From Kitasatospora xanthocidica (GTDB lineage Bacteria; Actinomycetota; Actinomycetes; Streptomycetales; Streptomycetaceae): a DNA stretch of 64,000 nt. The stretch spans positions 1-64,000 of the forward strand of contig NZ_BNBY01000024.1 of assembly GCF_014656195.1 (NCBI RefSeq), written 5' to 3'. How positions within the stretch are numbered: position 1 is the stretch's first letter; each line of letters opens with the position of its first letter. This document shows, piece by piece, positions 50,652 through 58,288 of the stretch. Under the pieces are notes generated by a model. The model searched no databases. It saw only the letters and a list, made by a program, of their open reading frames with translations, and was not told the DNA's origin. The translations under genes and the position numbers were made by a program.

Positions 50652-51315
50652 CGCGGAGCAGGGTGGTGTGGTGGGTGAGGGCGTCGAGGCGGGTGGCGAG
50701 ATCGTCCTGGCCGGTGCCGAGGTGGGGGCGGACGGCGGCGAGGGGCGCTATGAGGTCGGCGGGGTCGGCGCTGCCGAGGGCGGTGGTGAGTGCGGCCTGG
50801 GCGGTCCGGGCACCGGCCGGCAGGCCGGGCACGGCGGTGATCCGGGCGGCGAGGACCCGTAGCTCGGCGGCGTTGTCGCGGGCCCAGGCGGTGACGGTGC
50901 GGTCGGCGGCGCGGCGGTCGCGGACGGCCTTGACGCGTTCGGCACCGGTACCGGCCCCCGTCGTGCTGCTGGCGGGCTTGAGGCGGAGGTAGCGGTTCTC
51001 CGCGGCCTGGCGGCTGGCGACGCCCATGGGGCGGGCGAGGTCGGCCCAGGTGGCGCCGGCCTCCCGGGCGGTCTCCACCAGGCCGGCTTCCCAGCCGGCG
51101 AGCTCGGCGCGCAGCTCGCGCAGCAGCACCAGGGCGGCCAGGGCCTGCTCGGGGCCTTCCTGGGCATCAGGGGCGGCCGGGGGCCGGGACGCGGGGTTCC
51201 GGGCGGTGCGGACGGCGTCGTCGATGGCGGCCAGCGCCGCCGCGGCCGCCAGGAACGAGGCGGGCTCGACCGGCAGGGGAGAGTCGGCGGCGGCTCTGCG
51301 GGACTTCTCACTCAT
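50626..51315 (-). CDS. HSP18-type transcriptional regulator
   Basis: 229 residues, helical. The region LAALVLLRELRAELAGWEAG, followed by TAREAGATWADLARPMGVAS and RQAAENRYLRL, is a helix-turn-helix typical of proteins annotated as HSP18 transcriptional regulator in streptomycetes. It is divergent from the Hsp20 gene at 51425 with a 17-bp dyad between, so it probably represses the chaperone and itself, and responds to heat. ATG 51315 is the first start. The DNA target and mechanism are inferred. Confidence 0.78.
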   Translation of the reverse strand: MSEKSRRAAADSPLPVEPASFLAAAAALAAIDDAVRTARNPASRPPAAPDAQEGPEQALAALVLLRELRAELAGWEAGLVETAREAGATWADLARPMGVASRQAAENRYLRLKPASSTTGAGTGAERVKAVRDRRAADRTVTAWARDNAAELRVLAARITAVPGLPAGARTAQAALTTALGSADPADLIAPLAAVRPHLGTGQDDLATRLDALTHHTTLLRDDSDRRRS

Positions 51316-51345
51316 GCGGTCACTCTATAGGCGACACGGCTACTT

Positions 51346-51362
51346 GTCATCGGACGGATGAC
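51346..51362. promoter_or_regulatory. Operator-like dyad between the HSP18 regulator and hsp20 genes
   Basis: GTCATC-GGACG-GATGAC (51346-51362) is a perfect 17-bp inverted repeat in the 109-bp divergent region. It is the likely site for the divergent regulator. No CIRCE or HAIR element was seen. Confidence 0.55.
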
Positions 51363-51424
51363 GCGCTAGAAAGGTGTCAGACGAAGCGCACTGGCACCCG
51401 TTCGATCAGTGGAGGTGTTTCGCG

Positions 51425-51859
51425 ATGCTGCTGCGCACTGACCCGTTCCGCGAGCTGGACCGTCTGACCCAGCAGTTCCTGGGCAACACGGGAACCTGGT
51501 CGCGTCCGGCACCGATGCCGCTGGACGCCTACCGGGCCGGCGACGAGTACGTGATCTGCTTCGACCTGCCGGGGGTGGCCCCGGAGGCGATCGACATCGA
51601 CGTCGAGCGGAACATGGTGACCGTCAAGGCCGAGCGCCGGCCCCGCCAGGAAGGCGAGGGCGTGAAGTGGGAGCTGTCCGAGCGCCCGCTCGGCGTGTTC
51701 TCCCGCCAGGTCATGCTGTCCGACACCCTCGACCCCGCCGGGATCACCGCCGACTACGACGCCGGCGTGCTGACCCTGAAGATCCCGGTCGCCGAGAAGG
51801 CCAAGCCCCGCAAGGTCGCGATCAGCCACAGCGGCGACCGCAAGCAGATCCGGGCCTGA
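51425..51859 (+). CDS. Hsp20/alpha-crystallin small heat-shock protein
   Basis: 144 residues. The N-terminus MLLRTDPFRELDRLTQQFLG leads into the alpha-crystallin domain (YVICFDLPGVAPEAIDIDVE to GVLTLKIPVAEKAKPRKVAI), with the conserved A-x-x-x-G-V-L-T-L-x-I-P motif. It holds unfolded proteins under stress. ATG 51425 has GGAGG at 51411-51415; an earlier in-frame start would add 17 residues not typical of the family. Expression is probably controlled from the dyad at 51346. Confidence 0.95.
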   Translation: MLLRTDPFRELDRLTQQFLGNTGTWSRPAPMPLDAYRAGDEYVICFDLPGVAPEAIDIDVERNMVTVKAERRPRQEGEGVKWELSERPLGVFSRQVMLSDTLDPAGITADYDAGVLTLKIPVAEKAKPRKVAISHSGDRKQIRA

Positions 51860-51982
51860 CCGGCCCCCGACGCCGTTCCGGCCGCCCCTGATCTCTCCCC
51901 CTCGGTCGAAGGGGCGGCCGGAACACCCCCGGGCAGGCCGCCCTCGCCCGGACCGGCCTGCCCCCAGCGACGCGAAGACGCC

Positions 51983-52276
51983 ATGAACGGCCAGAGCGAC
52001 CAGCCCTTCACCGTACGGGCGAACGGCGAGATCGACCTCGACACCGCCCCCGTGCTGCGCCGCGCCCTGGCCGCCGCGCTCGAGTCGCACCGGGAGGTGG
52101 TGCTCGATCTGTCGGAGGTGACGTTCACGGACTGCGCGGGCCTGGGCACCCTGGTCCGGGCCCGCAACCAGGCCGACCGCAGCGGGGGGCGCCTGGTCCT
52201 GCGCGGGGCCGGGCGCCGTGTGGTCCGGCTGCTCAAGCTCACCGGTCTGCACCGGCGCCTGGCCGTCGACCCCTGA
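51983..52276 (+). CDS. STAS-domain anti-sigma factor antagonist
   Basis: 97 residues covering one STAS domain: FTVRANGEIDLDTAPVLRRA, EVVLDLSEVTFTDCAGLGTL, then RRVVRLLKLTGLHRRLAV. In SpoIIAA-type antagonists the phosphorylated Ser follows the Asp of D-S-S-G-L; here that position is Cys (D-C-A-G-L), so classical phospho-switching is not possible at it. ATG 51983 lacks a strong Shine-Dalgarno. It lies between hsp20 and two DUF2267 genes on one strand, suggesting a stress-response unit. Confidence 0.88.
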   Translation: MNGQSDQPFTVRANGEIDLDTAPVLRRALAAALESHREVVLDLSEVTFTDCAGLGTLVRARNQADRSGGRLVLRGAGRRVVRLLKLTGLHRRLAVDP

Positions 52277-52322
52277 CCGGGCACCGTTCGCACAGGCTCC
52301 TCGGGATGGAGGGAGAACCGCG

Positions 52323-52727
52323 GTGACTCTTCGATGGGAGGCGTTCCTGGAGGAGGTCCGGGAGCGCGGTGAGTACGCCACCCCGCAGGAGGCCGAGCGG
52401 GCCGCCCGGGTCGTCCTGGCCCTGCTGGGCGCCCATCTGGTCGGCGGCGTGCGCGCAGAACTGGCCGCCCGCCTGCCGGAGACCATGGCCCTGGTCCTGC
52501 TCAACCCCTTGCAGGCCGCCGAGCCGCTCAGCCCCGAGCGCTTCGTGCGCGCGACGGCGGCCTGGATCGAGGGCGCCACCGAAGCCACGGCCCTGTGGGA
52601 CATCGGCGCCGTCCTGTCCACGGTGGCCGACGCCGCCGGCGACGACCTCACCGGGCGTGTCCTGCTCCAGCTGCCCCCCGGTTACGACCTCCTGTTCGGC
52701 CGGCCCCAGCCCGGCCACCGCCCCTGA
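52323..52727 (+). CDS. DUF2267 family protein
   Basis: 134 residues, all-helical: WEAFLEEVRERGEYATPQEA, ARVVLALLGAHLVGGVRAEL, AARLPETMALVL and the family-typical ending LLQLPPGYDLLFGRP. DUF2267 proteins are often stress-associated and have no known activity. GTG 52323 has GGAGGGAG at 52308-52315. It is followed by a second, paralogous DUF2267 gene 55 bp downstream. Confidence 0.9.
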   Translation: MTLRWEAFLEEVRERGEYATPQEAERAARVVLALLGAHLVGGVRAELAARLPETMALVLLNPLQAAEPLSPERFVRATAAWIEGATEATALWDIGAVLSTVADAAGDDLTGRVLLQLPPGYDLLFGRPQPGHRP

Positions 52728-52782
52728 ACCCGTCCGCGCCGCCGCGACCGCCCGGCCGGCCCCGCCCCGGAAGGCCACCGCC

Positions 52783-53181
52783 ATGACCCGGTACCGCCTC
52801 CTTCTCCAGCAGGTCCGCACCCGCGGCCGCTACACCACCGACGAGGAGGCCGAGCGTGTCCTGCACGCCGTTCTGGCCGTCCTCGGCAGCCAGCTCACCG
52901 GTGACGAACGCTGCGACCTCGCGGCGGTTCTGCCGGAGCGGGCCCGCGCGGTCCTCGCCTCGCAGATCCCGCTGCCCGAGCCGGTCGCCGCCCCCGCCTT
53001 CGTCGAAGCCGTCGCCCATGCCCTGAACACCAGCCTCAGCGGCGCCCGCTGGGACACCTCCTCCGTCCTCGCCGCCCTCGCCGACCTGGGCGGCGACCGG
53101 CTGACCGACCGGCTTCTCGCGGAGCTGCCCCGCGGCTACGCCCTCCTGTTCGGCCGAGCCGACCTCATCACCGCGGCGTGA
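52783..53181 (+). CDS. DUF2267 family protein, second copy
   Basis: 132 residues, paralogous to the preceding gene throughout (YRLLLQQVRTRGRYTTDEEA, ERVLHAVLAVLGSQLTGDER, LLAELPRGYALLFGRADLI). ATG 52783 has GGAAGG about eight bases upstream. Same operon as the first copy, STAS and probably hsp20. Confidence 0.9.
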   Translation: MTRYRLLLQQVRTRGRYTTDEEAERVLHAVLAVLGSQLTGDERCDLAAVLPERARAVLASQIPLPEPVAAPAFVEAVAHALNTSLSGARWDTSSVLAALADLGGDRLTDRLLAELPRGYALLFGRADLITAA

Positions 53182-53905
53182 CCCGGGACCGGATACGGGC
53201 CGTCACCGGCACTGCGGGCGCCAGCCCTTCCATACCCGCCTCCCTGTGCGGTGTCGCTCGTTTCCTCGGGTGCGCGGCGGCGGCTCGGGGGGTTGCCGCC
53301 GCCGCGCGCAGCGGGAGGCTACCTCACTCGCCGGCACCGCAAAATCTATGCGCGCCGGAGTAGACATTGCCCGTGGGCGGGTCTAACGTTTCTCTCGTAG
53401 ACAGCAGTCGGCGATACCGGCCAGACACGAACTGGCCGGGGTTGTTGGACAGAAGTTCGCAGTTCGGTCCGGCAGCGGAGTTCCGAAGCCAGCAGGTGCA
53501 GGACGGCGACGGGGCTGGCTGCCGGGCCGGGCGGCCCGCAGGCATCAGGGGCCGCCACCAGCGGTACCCGTAGTACGCAGTTCAGCAGGTGCACTACCAG
53601 CAGTACCAGCAGTACCAGCAGTACGAAACCGACAGTTCAGTACAGAGGATGAACGGAGGGCGCAAGCGCCATCAGGATCGCCCGGCCCGTGAACACTCAC
53701 CCGGGCGGACACCGCAGACCCCAACGCAAGGACGGTGGTTTCCGGTCACGCATACGCGATCCCCGCACACCCCCTACCCCGGGGTATTGCGGAAGTAGAA
53801 GGACCGGCCCAGGCCGGTAGATGGTGTTGTTCCCCTTCGGGGCCCCGGAGCCGACACGGCCCCGGGGCCCCTCGACGCGTTCTCCCCGAGAACCAGAGAG
53901 GTGCA
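53182..53905 (+). other. Intergenic region with a 9-bp CAGTACCAG tandem repeat
   Basis: It contains about three and a half copies of a 9-base unit (CAGTACCAG, about 53594-53624), preceded by an AT-richer stretch (TTTCTCGTAGACAGCAGTCG near 53390-53410) that may be promoter. A frame through the repeat would encode a Tyr/Gln-rich peptide beginning MHYQQYQQYQQYETD, without a good Shine-Dalgarno. The part after 53760 is the leader of the MerR-like gene. No other gene seen. Confidence 0.5.
53839..53871 (+). promoter_or_regulatory. Hairpin in the leader of the MerR-like gene
   Basis: GGGGCCCCGG (53839-53848) pairs with CCGGGGCCCC (53862-53871) around 13 bases. It ends 24 bases before the Shine-Dalgarno of the gene at 53906. 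It could be a terminator/attenuator or a transcript-end hairpin for an upstream RNA. Confidence 0.4.
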
Positions 53906-54262
53906 GTGACTACAACGGCCAGCCCCGACACACCCGACACAACCGACAAACTCGACGACGACGACTACCCCGCCTACACCATGGGCCGCGCCGCCGAGAT
54001 GACCGGCACCACCCCGGGCTTCCTCCGAGCCCTCGGCGAACACCGCCTCATCACCCCCCTGCGCTCCGAAGGCGGCCACCGCCGCTACTCCCGCTACCAA
54101 CTACGCATCGCCATGCGCGCCCGCGACCTCGTCGACCAGGGCACCCCCATCGAAGCCGCCTGCCGCATCGTCATCCTCGAAGACCAACTCGAAGAAGCCC
54201 TGCGCCTCAACGAACGACTCCGCCGCTCCCGGCACGACCAGGAGCCCACCGCGGACACCTGA
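53906..54262 (+). CDS. MerR-family (HspR-like) helix-turn-helix regulator
   Basis: 118 residues. The winged helix is YTMGRAAEMTGTTPGFLRAL, then GEHRLITPLRSEGGHRRYSR and YQLRIAMRARDLVDQGTPIE; G-G-H-R-R-Y is the MerR signature. A C-terminal coiled coil (LEDQLEEALRLNERLRRSRH) would dimerise. There is no effector domain, like HspR/BldC-size regulators. GTG 53906 has AGAGAGG at 53895-53901. Target unknown; the stress genes 700 bp upstream are possible. Confidence 0.85.
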   Translation: MTTTASPDTPDTTDKLDDDDYPAYTMGRAAEMTGTTPGFLRALGEHRLITPLRSEGGHRRYSRYQLRIAMRARDLVDQGTPIEAACRIVILEDQLEEALRLNERLRRSRHDQEPTADT

Positions 54263-54495
54263 CCGGACCGGCACGGCCACAGCCGCGGGCGGAGCCTATG
54301 GACAGGTTCTGCGGGCTCCGTCGCGGCGATGGCCGGCCCGTACATCCTGCTCGCTGCCGTGAAACGGCAGGCGTGCCGACAGAGCAACCGACCCCGTTCC
54401 CCGAGCGACACCGACAGCGCGTCGACCCACAACCCCTCGAAAGGTGCCCTCACCCCACCCGCCACCGCTGCGGCCGGAAACCGGCCGGACGCGGA

Positions 54496-55239
54496 TGGAG
54501 ACGGGGCAGTGCCCTCGAGCTGTGGCAGCGGTCGCTGGGCTTCGCGGCGCTCGGCTTCCTCACCCTCGTGCCGCTGCTGATCGTCATCTCAGCGGCCGAC
54601 CCGGCGAACGGGCAGGGCTTCGCACAATGGCTGGGCGAAGGACTCGGCATGGCGGCGCCCTCCAGGAACAAGATCGAGCAGCTGATCGCCCTGCCCGGCC
54701 AGACACTGCGGACCACCACGGCGTTCAGCCTCGCCGCACTCGCCGTCTTCGGACTGTCGTTCGGGGCAGCGGTGCAGACCACCTACGAGAAGGTCTGGGG
54801 CCTGCCACCGGGCCGCTGGTGGGCCAGGTGGCGGCACGTCGTGTGACTCGCCGCCCTCATCGGCCTTCTCCTGCTGTCCGCGATCACCACCTTGTGGCGT
54901 CGGACCCCGCTCGGCGGCGGCGCCGCGGCGCTGAGCGCCATCCTGTTTCTCTGGTGGTCGCAGCGGTTGCTGCTCGGCGGAAGGGTCCGCTGGAGCGCCC
55001 TGCTGCCCGGCGCCGTGGCCACGACCGTCGGCCTTCTCGGCCTGAGGGTCTTCTCCCGGCTCGTCTTCTCGCCGCTGATCGCCACCAACACCCTCGCCTA
55101 CGGACCGATCGGCACCGTCCTGGTCATCCAGTCCTGGCTGGTCGGCGTCGGCGCCGTCGTGTACGGCGGCGCACTGGCCGGCCGGCTGCTCCACGGCGAA
55201 TACCCCCGCGTGGTAGGTGCGCTGAAACGACGAAGGTGA
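54496..55239 (+). pseudogene. YihY/BrkB-family membrane protein gene with in-frame stop
   Basis: The frame reads LELWQRSLGFAALGFLTLVP, two further membrane segments and WWARWRHVV, then TGA (54844-54846), and continues in the same frame as LAALIGLLLLSAITTLWRRT with three more membrane segments to LLHGEYPRVVGALKRRR. Both halves belong to one six-helix YihY/BrkB-type protein; the TGA probably replaced a TGG (Trp). No start codon fits the N-terminus in this frame, so the 5' end is also damaged. It lies in a degenerating region before the truncated reverse transcriptase. Confidence 0.7.
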
Positions 55240-55537
55240 GGCCGGGCCGTCCCAGAGAGCACCCCACCCCACCGGGAGTCCGGTCCGTCAGAGGCCGTCC
55301 AAGGCCTGACCGCCGTCATCCCGCAGCACCTCCCCGCCCGGCCGTCGATCCACCACGATCCGGGTTGGGAATGCATCCGGCACCGAATCGCCGTCCGGGA
55401 GGCCATGGGGAAGGTCTGCGGCGTACCCATGGCGAGGCCACCGGGGCACAGTCGGGCTCCTCCTTCGCTGATGCGAATCGCAGTGAACACGGGAACCACC
55501 CGAGTCCGGTTCCCTGGCCGCCGGCAGCCAGCCGGCT

Positions 55538-56271
55538 GGCGTGGACGGGCTGACCGTCGCAGACGTCGAGCGACAGATCGGGGTCTTCGGGTTCCTGCAC
55601 AACCTGCGAGCCGAGTTGAAGGACGGCTCGTTCCGGCCGTTGCCTGTTCGGGAGCGTGAGATCCCGAAGCCGGGCGGTTCCGGAAAGGTCCGCAGGCTGG
55701 GGATTCCCACCGTTGCGGACCGGGTGGTGCAGGCCGCGCTGAAGCTCGTGCTGGAGCCGATTTTCGAGGCCGACTTCAAGCCGGTCTCCTACGGCTTCCG
55801 GCCTTTGCGGAGGGCGCATGACGCTATCTCCGAGATCCATCTGTTCGGCACCGAGCGGTACCAGTGGGTGCTGGATGCCGATATCGAGGCGTGCTTCGAC
55901 TCGATATCGCGCTCGGCCTTGATCGACCGGGTGCGGAGGCGGATCAAGGACAAGCGTGTGCTGACGCTGGTCAAGGCGTTTCTCAAAGCCGGGGTGATGA
56001 CCGAACACGGCCGACACGAGGACTCCGACACCGGTACTCCGCAAGGCGGCATCCTGTCACCGCTATCGGCGAACATTGCACTGTCCGAGCTCGATGAGCA
56101 CGTGATGGGGCCGTGGCAGCCGGGTGGGACGATGTCGAGCGAGAAGCGGCGCGAGCGGCGGCGTCAGAAAGGACTGCCGAACTGGCGGTTGGTGCGTTAT
56201 GCCGACGATTTCGTCGTCATGGTGCACGGTGCCAGGGAGGACGTCGAGACGCTGCGCGAGCAGATCGCCTC
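55538..56271 (+). pseudogene. Truncated group II intron reverse transcriptase
   Basis: The frame carries reverse transcriptase blocks of group II intron proteins: AGVDGLTVADVERQIGVFGF, PKPGGSGKVRRLGIPTVADR, VVQAALKLVLEPIFEADFKP, WVLDADIEACFDSISRSALI, GTPQGGILSPLSANIALSEL and the catalytic YADD in RLVRYADDFVVMVHGARED. The N-terminal 60-70 residues are missing (stop in frame about 30 bases earlier). After LREQIA the sense is lost: the thumb, maturase and endonuclease domains are absent. Only GTG 55541 could start it. It is a fragment, so not mobile by itself. The preceding 55240-55537 holds no gene I can name. Confidence 0.85.
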
Positions 56272-56352
56272 ACCGACCGTGCGCCGGCCGTGGTGGGCGG
56301 TGTCCCCGGCGGGCGTTCCACCCCGCCGTCCCGCCCGGTGGAGCCCGCCGAG
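56269..56352 (+). repeat. About 85-bp segment similar to 45718-45802
   Basis: The two segments share CTCACCGACCGTGC at the left, CCACCCCGCCG and CCCGCCCGG further right, with the same spacing apart from one base, perhaps 80 percent identical by eye. This copy starts exactly where the reverse transcriptase sense is lost, suggesting a junction. Confidence 0.55.
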
Positions 56353-56410
56353 GCTGCTTCACCCTCGGGCGGCTCGACCCGAAAGTCCACACGCCGGCCT
56401 GACTCTCTAT

Positions 56411-56437
56411 CAGGTCCTGGGTCTCCTCCAGGACCTG
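56411..56437 (-). terminator. Hairpin, likely terminator of the I36 inhibitor gene
   Basis: CAGGTCCTGG (56411-56420) pairs with CCAGGACCTG (56428-56437) around seven bases, 70 bp past the stop of the minus-strand inhibitor gene. Confidence 0.5.
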
Positions 56438-56506
56438 CTGAAGGCCTGGACCGGCGCGGAGTGGCGTCTTCCCGTGGCCGTGCCGGCCGTGGGGCCGGTG
56501 CGGGGG

Positions 56507-56923
56507 CTACGAGAAGAACTGCAGGGAGGATGCCTTGTCGTTCCAGGAGCTGTCGAGGTTGCCGTACCCCCACGATCGGATCGCCAGCTGTCCGCCCGCG
56601 TAGTCCGCGTGTTCGTAGAGCACCGCCGGCAGGTTGGTGTTGTTGTAGTACGAGCTGGCTGCATCATTGAAGTTGTAGGCACCCAGGTAGGACACGTTCG
56701 AGCGGGTGACCAGCATCGGGGCGCTGCCGCCCCCGTTGTAGTTGGCGTCCCGGTAGAGGCACAGTCGGCCCGACGGGCAGCTGCCGGTGCCCTGCCCGTT
56801 CGTGAGGTAGGTGTCGGCGGCCAGGTCCGCCGTCTGTACCGTCGGGACGGCGTACGCCGGCACCGTCAGCAGTCCGGCCGCCAGGGCCGCCACCCCGGCG
56901 GCACGTACGAATCGCGACTTCAT
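56507..56923 (-). CDS. Secreted peptidase inhibitor family I36 protein
   Basis: 138 residues: signal peptide (VAALAAGLLTVPAYA), then a beta-gamma-crystallin-like domain with the I36 pattern C-P-S-G-R-L-C-L-Y-R-D-A-N-Y-N-G-G-G, NVSYLGAYNFNDAASSYYNN and a C-terminal YADYAGG-like strand. The family type is the Streptomyces metalloproteinase inhibitor SMPI, which blocks thermolysin-like proteases. ATG 56923 has GAGGAG five bases upstream. It is the only complete gene in this damaged stretch. Confidence 0.88.
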   Translation of the reverse strand: MKSRFVRAAGVAALAAGLLTVPAYAVPTVQTADLAADTYLTNGQGTGSCPSGRLCLYRDANYNGGGSAPMLVTRSNVSYLGAYNFNDAASSYYNNTNLPAVLYEHADYAGGQLAIRSWGYGNLDSSWNDKASSLQFFS

Positions 56924-57165
56924 GGGAACTCCTCGACGTTCGTGGATCGTGAGCGGATCAAGCCTTCGGACATTTCCACTTCGTCGGCGAAACCATGGGC
57001 GACGTCACCCGAACGGCAACTCACAGTATTCGTTCGCAAGCCAGGAATGGTCAATGTCCCGGAAGTGGATGCGCCTCGGACGACGGCGCACCCGGCACAG
57101 CGCGCGCGGCCCAATGCGCCTCAGCCGCCCACGGCTCCTTGGCGCTGCCCGGGAAGCGCTCATGT

Positions 57166-57396
57166 GACGGCCGTTTGATCTGACAGGCATATCGTCCGCT
57201 CAATACGGCCGAACGGGTTACCGGTACGCGGTCATGGATACCAACCGGCCGCTCCTCGTAGCTTGGTGCGTGCACGCCCCGGCGGGTGGGCGCGGGTTTC
57301 GGGAGGAGTGCGTCATGCGCAGATTGTCGATCATCGTGGCGGCGGTCACGGGGGCCGTCGCCCTCACCCCGGGGAGCAGCGCCGTGGCGGGGCCGC
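57166..57396 (+). repeat. Long direct repeat, copy 2
   Basis: About 231 bp nearly identical to 48485-48717, in the same orientation. It includes the shared upstream motif GATCTGACAGGCATATCGTC, the GGAGGAG Shine-Dalgarno and the signal-peptide codons. Confidence 0.9.
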
Positions 57397-57680
57397 GACG
57401 GGGACCGACTCGTCGCGGCCCCGCCGCAACGTGCAGGCGAGCGGCCCGGGAAGACCGCCCGGTGCGAGATCGCTCCGGCCGCCCTCGACGGGCAGGTCCG
57501 GGCGTCACCGGCCCCAGCACCCGCCGCTGCTCCCGCTGCTCCCGCGGCGCCCGCAGTGTTCGGCGGTGGGCGGGACCAAGCGGTGATAGCGCCCGGTCCT
57601 CGGCGGCGCGGGGTTCGTCTCGCCTTCGCGGAGGGGAGGGGCTTCCGGCCGCCCCGGGCAACGGGGAAGGGGCCAGGTGA
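57315..57680 (+). pseudogene. Decayed copy of the triple-repeat secreted protein gene
   Basis: From ATG 57315 it reads MRRLSIIVAAVTGAVAL, the same signal peptide as the gene at 48636, but after about residue 26 the sequence becomes Arg/Ser/Gly-rich and has no Y-L-N-x-H-Q-C-V-Y repeat. The frame stops at 57680. Only the promoter, Shine-Dalgarno and signal peptide were copied or kept. A hybrid secreted peptide could still be made, but nothing suggests function. Confidence 0.75.
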
Positions 57681-58288
57681 GCGGCCTCCGGCCGTCCGAA
57701 TGGCCCACGGGAACGGCGCTCAATTGGATACCCCTCGGAGGCATACCTGCTGCCTAGTCTCGGAGCACACGATGCGCCGCCGGTACGGCGCGCACGCCAA
57801 CGGGAGGGAAACACCATGCGCGAGATCAGCATCGGACTGGCCGTCAGATCACCCTCCCCTCGCGCCGTTTCGCGATCAACGCTGCCTGGTCGGAGCTGTC
57901 AGTGACCACGGTCGACCGGCCCGTTCAAGTCGGGCACGCCGTCCCCGCGGAGCCGGGAACCTTGAGGGCCATGGCCCGGACCCGGCCCGTTGTCCGCCGC
58001 GGCCGGGTCATGGGCCGCCGGCGGAGCCGCGGTTGCGGCTGTCCCGCCAAGGTCGCGGCGGTCTCGATCCCTTGCCGGATCGCGTCGCACACCGCGGCCA
58101 GGCGGCGTGGGACGGAGCGGGGCCGCCGGGTGGGACGGAGCGGGGGTGTTCGCCCTCGTGGGCTTCGGGCATCGTTGCGGACGGCGAATCACGCTCATCC
58201 GACGACGCGCTCGCCGTGGCGAGTCCGATCACGACCTCCGGCATCGCGTCCGCGGCGGTGGGCGTTCCCCACGTTCCCCACGTTCGTC
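57681..58288 (+). other. Region with a gene 5' end and no intact gene
   Basis: A promoter-like and ribosome-binding stretch (GGGAGGGAAACACC before ATG 57816) leads into MREISIGLAVRSPSPRAVSR, stopping after 28 codons. Another frame continues as ITLPSRRFAINAAWSELSVT, so a frameshifted gene remnant is likely. The remaining sequence up to the AraC gene has Arg-rich frames without protein character. Confidence 0.4.

Noticed and set aside
51316-51424. CIRCE or HAIR heat-shock elements
   Set aside because: Neither consensus is present; only the GTCATC-N5-GATGAC dyad is seen.
53594-53624. CAGTACCAG repeat considered as a CRISPR or a Tyr/Gln-rich peptide gene
   Set aside because: Units are 9 bp without spacers, so not CRISPR. 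The peptide frame lacks a convincing Shine-Dalgarno and conserved features.
55240-55537. Coding fragment before the reverse transcriptase (frame with IHHDPGWECIRHRIAVREAM)
   Set aside because: It looks protein-like but has no start, no stop relation and no recognised family; too little to call.
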